Origin: Lactifluus volemus | Taxonomy: Eukaryota; Basidiomycota; Agaricomycetes; Russulales; Russulaceae | Length of the DNA: 64,000 nt | Direction: 5' to 3' | Assembly: GCA_022376515.1 (NCBI GenBank) | Contig: WTXI01000015.1 | Coordinates: forward strand, 186,001 to 250,000 | In this document: piece by piece, positions 1 to 11,000 of the stretch | Layout of the letters: each line of letters starts with the position of its first letter | Numbering within the stretch: the first letter of the stretch is position 1 | Made by a program: the position numbers and the translations under genes | Notes under the pieces: model-generated | What the model saw: only the letters and a program-made list of their open reading frames with translations | The model's database searches: none | What the model was told of the DNA's origin: nothing

Positions 1-1364
<1,364 letters not shown>

Positions 1365-1372
1365 CAAGTTTT

Positions 1373-2521
1373 ATGACAAGTACAGCACAAGTGGATGATT
1401 TCTCACGGGCGTTCCGCTCAATGTTCCGTGACGACGACGATGCCATTTTTCAGTCACTTGCGTCCAACATCCGATCTCGCATTGATAATGCATTTTACAG
1501 CTCGTCACTGACAAAACATCCAAGTGCCAAGGATGTACCCAAAGTCGACTTAGAATATGATGTCGCCCCAGGGGGCTTTCTCTTGGACGATGACGACGAT
1601 ATGGCCGGCGGGTTTCTACCCCCTTCTCCTCCCGCCGTCGTCCAGGAGAGTGGTCACGAACCGGAGGGGGGTGAACGACCTTCATACATATCCCTATCGC
1701 GCATCCCCTATGCCCTTCAGCTTCTAGATCTCCCACCAGATGACGAGGAAGTTCTTGCCGTCTTTCGCAGCGCAGCCACTGGCTGGGGAGATGATTACCC
1801 TTCCTCTCGACGCACTGGGCGCGGTCACCGACGTGAAGCTATGATCACAAGTGAGGAAGACCCGGTTGAGGAACACGTTAGTTTGAGAGATTGGAGAGCC
1901 GTATGCGCCGCACTCATGGACGAGGGTGGGGACAACGAGGCTGAAAAGGAAGGGAGTACCATTGACGATGATGACCACGACCGTGACGAGGAGGACGCGG
2001 ACGCGGACGCGACTGGCCAAGACATGTCTTCCGGGTTGGAAGATTCCTCTGGTGAAACCTCAGACGAGTATCGTTCCGAGACCAGGTCGCGGAAGCGGCC
2101 ACGCAAATCCTCTGCTTCTGCAGCAGGGCCCAAGTCGACTCGGAAAGCTCCTCCGAGGCATACTAGGTCGGCCTCCGCTGCACGACGATGTTCTCCACTG
2201 TCCCCGAGTGCAAGCGCGGAAATCACTCCTCGACAGCAACGCGAGTGCTTGCAGACGTTTTTGCTCTTCTTCCCTGGCGTGCCCGAAGAGGTGGCCAAGC
2301 GTAGGCGTCTCGGCGTGCGCGAGTTGAACGCTGCTGCTACTATGCTGAATGAGAAAATAAAAACGGAAGAGGTGTCGTCTCCTGACTCTCAGAGCTAGTG
2401 CGATAGCTAATATGACTGTCTATAGATGGTTGAGATGGTTGAAGCTTTCTCGTCCTCCCCGGACAAGACCATGAGCCTTGCAGATTTCGAGAAGATGATG
2501 ATTGCCACCCGGCTTGCGTGA
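1373..2521 (+). CDS. Acidic protein with degenerate EF-hand-like (centrin/Rad33-like) segments
   Basis: The predicted product is about 364 residues in two exons. A long first exon (1373-2371) is joined through a 54-base GT-AG intron (2372-2425) to a 32-codon last exon. Two helical modules can be seen: one around residues 115-190 (EEVLAVFRSAATGWG, then SLRDWRAVCAALMD) and one at the C-terminus (ECLQTFLLFFPGVPEE, then SLADFEKMMIATRLA). They resemble paired EF-hands that have lost clear calcium loops, as in the centrin-like repair protein Rad33. The middle is an acidic tract followed by a basic, serine-rich stretch with nuclear-localisation character (RSRKRPRKS). A role in the nucleus, perhaps in nucleotide excision repair, is inference only. 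A start TTG at 1352 is in frame, but the ATG at 1373 is the natural choice. The existence of the gene is secure, the function is not. Confidence 0.75.
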
Positions 2522-2887
2522 AAAATGCAGCATACATGTCCTCAAATCTCTTTGACCATCATCCATGCTCTGAATGCTATGTTCGCAAGAACTAGATAAT
2601 GGTATTGCAGGATATTCACCCTGCAGAGAATGCGTCTGATACACAAACGGTGTTCGTTCCTGCTTATTGGCAGAGTTGTTTTGCAGTAACTTAGTAACAG
2701 GTGAATGTAAGAATTATATGTAGGAAGGTAATGTGGCCGCAATATTATCTACGTCAGGTTCGGCGGCGATCATCACCACGACGTCGCACTTACTCTCTCG
2801 TACTCACTAGACTGCCTGTGCCAGGGGTTAGGCCCCCTTTGAATTCGATCGACGTGGTCAATGGAATGTAAATGCCTTTGGGCTTGA
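2522..2887. other. Intergenic region
   Basis: This is the 3' flank of the EF-hand-like gene leading into the UVE1 relic. No supported coding exon, RNA gene or repeat is visible. Confidence 0.5.
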
Positions 2888-4760
2888 ACGTCTTCCTACG
2901 ACCTTTTCGGGGACTCAGTTGACCAATCATGCACAGAAGATCGAAAGAAATTCGATGAGAAGGGTGAGGACAGCCCACTGACCAACCTTGATGACGACCA
3001 ACCTGTGTCTCCGCCAAAAAAACGTCAACGCAAGGTCAAAGTTGTCGGGCCAGTCGTGTACGATATTCTTCCGATCGAGTCCAACACGACGACGTATCGA
3101 GATTTGTGTTTCACAGCGATTCTTGGTAAAAACATCACATCTCTCTAGGTCGTCTGGGGCTATGTGAGTTACCTGTTTGTGTAACTATTTTCTGTTTCTT
3201 TAATCTCGAGTGGTCTTAAGGCTTGTATTACTATTCTCCGAGCTTCGAAACCGGACACCATCTTCTGCGGCCGGTTTGTTTTGTGCCTTGATTACCCCTC
3301 TCACATACCAAAGTCAATTGTCATAAGGTGGCCTTGCAAACCTCCTTCCGGGATCCCAGCCTAATTAATATTACCCACGTTTTTGTGACAGTGGAATGAA
3401 GACAACAGGGATTTTCCGCAGTTAGAGACAGCTCACGGTTTCATCGAGGATCTGGTTTATGCGCATATCTTCGGACCGATTTACCTTTGCGTCCCATGAC
3501 AAGTACGGATATGACTTGGACTACGCTGCTGTGGACATCGTTGCGCGTCGCCGTGGCCGTCGTCGAGGGCAGACAGTGACTTCACACAGGCCGCCGGCGA
3601 TCTTGCCAACCTATGCGGCCATCGGGTGACTTCGCATCCTGGTCAAGTCGGTCTTCTTGTTGACTTGTTTTCGGGATTTTGTCTTATTGCATTGGCCCTG
3701 CCAGTTTACTCAAATCGCCTCACCTAAGCAGAATGTCGTGGATGCATCCATTCGAGACTTGCATTGTATGTACCAGTAAAATTCGACGTACCTTTATGGC
3801 ATAACTCACGAGCATTTTCCTAGACCATTGTTTGATCTTGAAACATATGGGCATAGGAAAGGATGGCGTCATCATCATTCACGTTGGCGTTCGTGCTGTG
3901 TCCTCTTCTACCACAACGAAATTGAACTAACCTTATAAACAGGGTGTATATGGAGACAAGGTAGCAACGTTGGCTCGCTTCAGGGAGAACCACAAGACCC
4001 TACTTTCTGATGATATCAAAGCACGCCTGGTTATCGAGGACGACGAGGTAAGTCACAGACATCTGCTAGTGAGAAAGCAGAAGGTATAATTTGTTCCGTC
4101 GAGATGTGCTACAACGTCGACGACCTCCTCCCTGTTTCTGAAGAGCTTGACCTACCTCTTGTCGTGAGTCATTCTGCACTTGGCGTGTAGTACTCGAAGG
4201 CTGAAGGCCCTGGCAGTTCGACTATCACCACGATTAGATTTATGTATGTCTTCTAGACACTGTTAACCACGGCTGACTCTCTGTGTGTCAGCCATCGTCC
4301 GAGCCTCTGACAATCCTCATTCCGCGCATCAATGCGATTTGGCACAAGAAAGGAATCAAGCCGAAGCAGCATCTTTCGTCACCGCGGCCGGGCGCGGTGA
4401 CCGTGATGGATAAACGCGCGCACGCTCGACGCTGCACTATTCTCCCAATGGAATTGGAGGCAGAGGGTGCCGGCTGGTGATGGCGTGCTCCAGGCGACCA
4501 GGAATGGATAGATCTGACGATCGAAGCCAAGGACAAGGAATAAGCTGTCTTCCAGCTGTATCGAATTTATAACTCCGGTGATATGGGAGAATCTGCGCCC
4601 AGAGCAGACAGATACTGTTGGAGGTCTCCAACAAGAGACGAGCACGGCGCGGACGCGACGGGAGGCTAAGCCCGCCAGAGTGAAGACCGCCGCATCGCCG
4701 ATGGGTCCTCGGCCTCTTCCGCTGTTCAGGTTCATGATTAAGCCTCAAGTTACGGTGTGA
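2888..4760 (+). pseudogene. UVE1: UV-damage endonuclease (UVE1/UvdE) relic
   Basis: UVDE enzymes are TIM-barrel, divalent-metal endonucleases that nick DNA 5' of UV photoproducts. Collinear pieces of the family are recognisable: ILRASKPDTIFC (about 3230), RISSDRFTFASH and KYGYDLDYAA (about 3460-3530), GHRVTSHPGQ and FTQIASPKQNVVDASIRDL (about 3610-3770), VYGDKVATLARFRENHK, then MCYNVDDLLPVSEELDLPL, FDYHHD, and IPRINAIWHKKGIKP (about 4320-4370). Breaks are numerous. FDYHHD is followed by TAG where the family has tryptophan, and EAKDKE by TAA where the copy at 7.1 kb has CAA. The conserved block between TIFC and the WNEDN motif is missing, and frames shift several times. No in-frame start is visible. 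It is therefore called a non-functional relic. Some frame shifts could be sequencing errors, but the two nonsense changes and the missing block argue for real decay. Confidence 0.85.
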
Positions 4761-5477
4761 TGAACAAACAGAGCGGCGCATTCATTCGGTCGAATTGATC
4801 GAATATTCAGTTGAAATTGTTGGTGGAACCAGGTAGTTTGTCATCGCATATATACAGTATATGCAAACACAGATTAGGAAAAAAAAAGTCAATATTTGTC
4901 GCCTTTCGTGCTGAATGCACGTTGTACATGAATGGGCAATACGAGCTGTACACGGCCCGGCATTGTCCCAGCCACTTCAGGTATTTTACGGTGACGGATC
5001 ATCACCGTCGAGTATTTTTGTACTATCTTTTGGTGGTCACGCGGTCACGATCCACGCTTCACTCCTTTATTCATCTCCAATATCATCTTGGTCCTAGACT
5101 CCTCGTGTCCCCGCACTGCCAGTGGTTCACAACTAGTACTTCCCTACAATCATACAAAATCCCACACACCCACACAGCCATTTCCTTAAGGACATCTCAC
5201 CAAAGTTATGTTGTCTGTGTGGTGTTTACGATGAAAATATCACAGAATAAATTCACACTGGCACATAGAGCAAAAAGTTGACAACGTGAAGGGTGGACCC
5301 TAGGTTCCATGACATAACCGATATACAAAAGCCGTGAACCAACATATCAGCCTCTGGTAACATAAAAGTCCACCATGCGCGATAATCACACTTGTACTAT
5401 GTGGATTTGTGGCTTCATGGGCTGGTCTGCAGAAGTCAATAAACTCAGCAGTTGGAGATATACAAGAGGTACTACCA
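4761..5477. other. Intergenic region
   Basis: A 156-codon open frame exists here (4811-5281) but has no recognisable domain and an AT-rich, low-complexity translation. I see no supported gene. This stretch holds the 3' flanks of the convergent UVE1 relic and secreted-peptide gene. Confidence 0.4.
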
Positions 5478-5683
5478 TCATTCAACATTACTCAGGACAT
5501 TAGCAAATACGTTAGCAGCAACTATGTTAGGTCAGTCAAGCTTGCACCAGGCGGGCATGGGTTCTAACAGAACGTACCATTGACTAGCTGGTCCTCGTCC
5601 GGGCCCAGTTCAAGTTGTGGAGTCGGTGCAGCGAGAGCGAGAGAAGCAAAAGAGAGAGCCAAAATGGTCTTCATAAACATCAT
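5478..5683 (-). CDS. Small secreted peptide precursor (49 residues)
   Basis: Two exons (5683-5578 and 5521-5478) are joined by a 56-base GT-AG intron and encode 49 residues. The N-terminus is a strong signal peptide (MMFMKTILALSFASLALA, predicted cleavage before APTPQ). The mature part of about 31 residues is acidic and then aliphatic: QLELGPDEDQLVN followed by VAANVFANVLSNVE. The alternating pattern at the C-terminus suggests an amphipathic helix. There are no cysteines, so it is not a hydrophobin or a disulfide-rich effector. A TATA box lies 83 bases upstream of the ATG. I recognise no family; a small secreted peptide is the most that can be said. Three closely spaced ATGs make the exact start uncertain by up to three residues. 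Confidence 0.7.
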
Positions 5684-5765
5684 TGTGTTCAGAGCAAGTA
5701 ATGTGAAAGGATAAAACGCTTCAAGGGTGATGAACGTTGGTGAGAGAAGGGGGCGGTGGTCCCAG

Positions 5766-5773
5766 TATTTATA
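5766..5773 (-). promoter_or_regulatory. TATA box of the secreted peptide gene
   Basis: TATAAATA read on the minus strand, 83 bases upstream of the start codon at 5683. This is a typical spacing for a strongly expressed fungal gene. Confidence 0.6.
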
Positions 5774-7081
5774 CCCAGACAGCTCAAGTTTTGTAATATT
5801 TGAGGCCTCTGGAGAAGAATTATGCCGACATCAGAAGCACTGAACCACGCGCGCGCGGACTGTACGGGAGATTGCAACATTAATCAATTCAGTTCTGACG
5901 GGACAACTGACCAATCAGGTTTCGGGATTTTACCAACTGAGTTGTACGTGCATGTGTTCTTTGCGATGGAAATTCTGGTCCGTCATGGTGGATCATTCCA
6001 TTGCGACTTGCCACCCCGCTAAAGTGAAAGGAACGGCTAGGCCCAGGTGAGGCTAGTCACGGTCATGTTGCAATTTCCTCATCGGCCCGCTCCACAGGTA
6101 TTAATTATACATTAATAACTCTGTTTTCTTGGTGCGGGCAGCATTCAGAAGGCATATTTAGTCAAGGGCTATTTGCAGCATCGTACAAGCCTACAATACC
6201 TGTTTTTCAGGTCATAGATTTGGGTAGTTCAAGATTGCTTAGTTTAGTACGTGTTTATGTCACCCATTTTTTCGGGTCAGGAGTTCGGGTACAATACAGT
6301 AGTAGTTCATTGTTTCGACTAGTGAAGCTAGTGAAGTGTTAAACGAGCCATTTTAAGACATGGTCGTTCTGATTTGACACGCGGCATTCACCGAGTCAAC
6401 TGCCAGCAGTAGCGTCAGGCGACGCTTCAACCTTACTGACACCCCGAGTGCTACATCTGACTTCGGAGATGTCCTTCTTAACTGCGGCATATCTACTGGG
6501 GACTGAGAGCGTCATAGCGCTGCATTGTCGAGTCTTGCTCATGATTTGGGATTATTGGTAAGAGATCAAGTAAGAGATTCTTTCCGAAGGCAGCATTCAG
6601 TATTGAGCTGTCCATCTGGAGAATGCAAGAATGCTACGCTAGTGCCCTAGCTAGCCTATGTACAGTACTAAACAGTCCTACTAAGTTAATTGAAAGTGGT
6701 AAGTTCGTGATCCCGATTTCAACAGAATCGAGGACAATAATATCGAAGATGACATCGGTTCCAGTCTCACATGATGAGTGGGAGTCCCGGCTAAATAATG
6801 AAAGGGTGAAGCGAGGGTACTGTACATTCCATTTGTCTTCTCTACTGTACTGTACGTATGATGTTGAATCGACTCTACGCCGATCTGGCACTCCTTGCAT
6901 GCAATCCCGTTTCTCGCCCTCAGTACCTGTACTCGGGCTCTTGCATTCTCTGTCTATTGGGGCACTTGAGATAGGAGCCCTCATTAAGACCCTGACTTGA
7001 GCTCTATGTCCGTCATTTTCCCGCGTGATTTGCGGCATGTCCTGTCTTCGCTGTCAAGATACTGAAACAAAAATGAGGTTC
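5774..7081. other. Intergenic region
   Basis: There is no recognisable gene. Open frames of 125 and 134 codons overlap on opposite strands around 6620-7040 without domain or codon support. GTACTGTAC-like words occur near 6660 and 6840. Confidence 0.4.
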
Positions 7082-7269
7082 AATGGATAGATCTGATGAT
7101 CGGCGCCGAGGACAAGGAACAAGCTGTCTTGCAGCTGTATCGAATTTATGACCTGGCTCCGGTGATATGGGAGAATCTGCGTCCAGAGCAGACAGATACA
7201 GTTGGAAGTCACCAACAAGAGGCGAGCACGGCGCGGACGCGAAGGAAGGCTAAGAACAAGAACTTGTGA
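7082..7269 (+). pseudogene. UVE1: Duplicated 3' fragment of UVE1
   Basis: This fragment is homologous to the UVE1 relic at about 4505-4680. It reads WIDLMIGAEDKEQAV, LQLYRIYDLAPVIWENL and RPEQTDTV, then a basic tail ending in TGA at 7267-7269. It keeps the CAA codon that is TAA in the 4.5 kb copy, and keeps a short segment (codons for DLA) deleted there. In the parts it covers it is therefore the less damaged of the two. Everything upstream of this segment (barrel and metal ligands) is absent, so it is a fragment and cannot encode an enzyme. The orientation is direct relative to the longer relic, about 2.6 kb away. Confidence 0.85.
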
Positions 7270-8108
7270 TCTACCTCTTATCGAATAGTAGCACCGAGTC
7301 TGGTATGGTATCTGTCCAGGCAGGGATGACGAACGCTCTCCTGGAATGCCAGCGGGTGTTGGTCGAAGAACAAACGCAGGACCTTGCAAGTGTTGAAAGA
7401 CCACCCTGAGAAGCCACGGACGGAGCCAAGAGTAAAAGGGAGTGTTGATAAATGCCCGCCCACAACACATGTTGAAAATCACATCACGATGGGGACCGTA
7501 TCTTCACCACTCCGAGTCTCCGTGTTGAGATTATTGATACTTGCCTGCATCTGCATCCCTGTCTTAGGAAGTCTATGGATGCTTTTGTCTTCTATCCACG
7601 GCAACATGGGGTATTCACGCCACACTCTGTGGTGTCAAGCTGCGTGGCTGTTCTTGTCTCTATAATCGCGACGGTGGTGGAAGTGGATACACGGTCCACT
7701 CTCTCCCGGTGAGCTTGTGCGCGATGAAGGGGTAATCACCTTGTCTTCCGACCAGGCAAGCTAACAGAAGGCCCAAAGCAAACACGCATGCATAAGAGTG
7801 ACATTCGATTGACTTCACTTGCCAAATTCAAAGTTGCTGCTCAATGCTGAACCGCGTGGGAGGGAAACCGACTAATACAAATACAATGGATATTGAAGGT
7901 GGCCAAGTAGAGCCTGAGTATCGATTTGACCCAAGAGGGGCGACGATCGTGGGTCAATAATTGAATGTAATCTAGCATCACTCTTTTCTCTTAGATTACT
8001 TACAACACAAACAGAACTTCGGTCCTTGGATAATAATACTACATATAGCCTGATGCAATGCTAAGAATTCGGGCCCGAGTTCTTAGTGACAAGGGCGCCA
8101 TCGTCCAG
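7270..8108. other. Intergenic region
   Basis: This lies between the UVE1 fragment and the 3' end of the aspartic protease gene. An open frame at 7384-7665 has a hydrophobic stretch but no homologue I recognise. No gene is supported. Confidence 0.4.
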
Positions 8109-9712
8109 TTAAGCAAGCGTAGCAAAGCCAATGCGGCCTTTACCCACATCCCATGCTGTGTAAACGTTCTGAAGGAAGACATCACCGAGGATCCAGAACC
8201 CTACATCATGGGTTAGCTTGATTCGCAGGGGACGAGGGGGATAGGTCAACGCACCACTGTGAGACGGCAGCGCTGCCGCACCAGCGAAGCAAGAAGTAGA
8301 CCCTTCATAGATAGGTCCGAGATTGAATGAAGCAGGGGAAATGTTGATTAATTTGCCTCCAATGTTAACGGAGATCGTGGAATTGAAGCTGCAGGGGACT
8401 AAAGAGTAGAAATTTGATATGTGATGGACTGACTAGCAACACAACACAACGCACTCGTGTAGAGACCAATGTCATAGCTAGATGCGGGCTTGGCACCACT
8501 GATCGCCTCGAACATTTTCGCAATACTGTCAGGGTCACCAAGAATTTGGGTAGTGCCCGTATCGAAGATCGCTGCTGTTTTTCCCACCACCGTGTGTCCA
8601 TTCACGGAGAGGCTGTTGAAAGATGCTTGCCAGAGACCCTGGCCAAGGAAGTAAGCACAAGTAGTTACTACTTCGGGCAGCACGCGCTGTTCAAGTCACA
8701 ACACACCTCATTTTCCAAGGAGACCCACGTGAAATCGCCAGTATAAAGGTTGCCATTCGTTCCACCGAGGTAGAGTTCGGAACCAGAAGTACCCAACTTG
8801 AAACCGAAGACGGGTGATGTCACAACATCCTGAGAGACAAGGGCTTGGAATAACGGGGTCGCGTTATATCTTGATATGGACTGGAAGCCCATGCCCATCA
8901 AACCGTCCGCTGGATCTCGGGGGCTTTGAAAACTCGCAGAATACTGGGTTGCGGCCCCGAGCGTCGCGTAAGCCTACAGCACTGCACATCAGCACTTTGA
9001 TGCGATGAAAAAGACAGTTCTTCATACAGTCAGGCCAGCAATGTCAATGAAATCGCTATATAACCCGCCGCTGACAGCAGAGCCATCCAAATATTGAACG
9101 GAGAATGTCCTGCCAAGTTCATGAGAAGAATAGCTGGCATTCGGGTCATATAATTTGTGGCCAGAGCAGGTCGACTGGCAGCTTGTCGAGGGCACGAAGA
9201 GGTCACTACTGCCGGTATCGACGGCCACTATATTAGATTGACGTTGAGACAGTTATTTCTACCAGGACGAAGGAACATCTCGCCAGTGAGAGACACGACC
9301 GGTCTGCCGAGTGCGATGGTACCATACCACATTCTAGCGTCAAGGTCCGTCAGCGGTTCGCTGCCGGTGTCGCGCTTGTTCGACTTCCTGATACTCGTAG
9401 CAAGGGGGTGCTTCACACCAGTATTCATCTCATGTGCAACCAAGCCATTCTCAATCTTCCTGCGAGTGTGAAAGATGATGAATAGATAGGACGACTTGAG
9501 GAACTGGGCGTTACCTACGCAATGGAACGTCGGATCATACTCTGCAATTTAAATGCGTCCGCAACGATATTTGAATCACCATCGCCGATCCGAGGGTCGC
9601 CGCGCTTAACGATGGGGACCGCCATATCAGCCGAAGCGAGAGAATCGGTCACTGGGATCGCCATGGAAAGGAAAGGAAGGGCAATGAGGATGAAAACGAG
9701 AGAGAAACACAT
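8109..9712 (-). CDS. Secreted aspartic protease, peptidase family A1 (pepsin-like)
   Basis: This endopeptidase is secreted and cleaves proteins at acidic pH. The N-terminus is a signal peptide (MCFSLVFILIALPFLSMA), followed by a propeptide with a KR pair. The mature domain begins near WYGTIALGRP. Both catalytic aspartates are present: VDTGSSDLFVPS (about 9195-9225) and AAIFDTGTTQILGD (about 8540-8580). Other family landmarks are DGLMGMGF, GSELYLGG and the C-terminal WILGDVFLQNVYTAWD, ending IGFATLA. At least five introns are present, one directly before the first active-site motif. I start at the ATG at 9712. A TATA box lies about 75 bases upstream. No GPI signal is seen. The protein resembles basidiomycete polyporopepsin-type enzymes. 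Frame joins look clean. Confidence 0.92.
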
Positions 9713-9785
9713 GTTCAACTAGACTCGGACAGAGGTTGCTGGGCGGTCAAAAGGGGACTAGGAACCGTCCGGGATGGGGTTGGGG

Positions 9786-9792
9786 CTTTATA
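9786..9792 (-). promoter_or_regulatory. TATA box of the aspartic protease gene
   Basis: TATAAAG on the minus strand, about 75 bases upstream of the start codon at 9712. Confidence 0.5.
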
Positions 9793-11000
9793 GGTGCAGA
9801 GGGGATAGCTCCTAGATCCTGGAAAGTAAGTTACAGCATACCCGCGGATCAGGATGGCTGCGCGGGGTGCATGGAGGACGCCCCTCCTCCGGTCGACATG
9901 CCAATTCCTTCCCACGGGTTGAGTCTGTACCACAATGAATTTCGGAAGAGTCGAGAATCGTGCACGCCGTAAGCTCCAAATGGGGCGACGAATGACCGAA
10001 TATCTAGACTAGGTAGGCATTAGAGGGCCACAGAACTGTGAAAGTGGAGATAGAAATGTGCACGCGATGAAGAAGAGATAGGTCTGCCACACACCCCATT
10101 CCCAAAGAGTTCCCGTTCCCGGAAAGGAGACATCGCTTGATACATGGACGAGGCGGTGGCCGCATCAGTCGTACGCCAAGGTTGGTGAGTTCCTCTTGTG
10201 GGAGAACCTGGTAACTGTCGTGAATGACTCATTACAGTAACGGTCAGCAACAAAGCGGCAAGTGGTAAAAAAGAAAAAAAAAAAAAGAAGGATCGACATC
10301 TTGCTTTCGGAGGCTAAGCTGTCATATAGATGGTTGACTGAATCGATCAGCGTTGTAAGAAAAAGAAATCGGCTGTCAGAAAGCAGGACGGTGCGCAATC
10401 TCCCCGCCATTACCGGAAGACGAGGCACTGCCTTGCGCTGTTAATGAGGGGAGCTGATCGAAGCACGGCACTAAGGCTATGCCTACACGAGGAAAACATC
10501 ACCCAGTTGATGTTGAGAATAGAAAAATACATGGTGATGAATTTGTGGAATCTTCATTTGTACAATGAAGCCAAGGCAGCGATGAATGCATTTGCAGTCG
10601 CAGTATATGAGTCCCTGAGAACGGCAACGTAGCAGGTTCTTGGTCAGAGGCTCCGCGTCCAATAATGGTATGTGCGTAGAAAACCTCCGAATTTTGAATG
10701 ACCCTGTGGCGATTGCATGGCTTCGGCTAGTAGCAGTGACTATTAATAGATGATCTTAGGCTACGTTATTCGTATCCACGGAGGATGACACCACGAAGGT
10801 AGGGTGATCTGATGATGAATTGTGTTGTTATTGCCGCGGGGAAAACGCGGATTGACGGTCCGCGCTGCGCTACGTAGGTACATTCTGCTCTCGGATCCCC
10901 GTTAATCTTTCGTGCCCTCTACGACGGTGAGGGGGCTCATGACGCAAGGCTCATGGAGCGAATTGGTTTCCCTGTCGCCGGTACCACGAAAATACAGTAC
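9793..11000. other. Intergenic region
   Basis: This combines the upstream region of the protease gene and the 3' flank of MSH2. It holds an A-rich run near 10265-10285. An open frame at 10444-10632 has no recognisable features. No gene is supported. Confidence 0.4.

Noticed and set aside
4811..5281. 156-codon open frame after the UVE1 relic
   Set aside because: No recognisable feature and no neighbouring exon that would join it.
6623..7038. Overlapping 125- and 134-codon frames on both strands
   Set aside because: No homology, no codon bias; mutual antisense openness is a chance effect.
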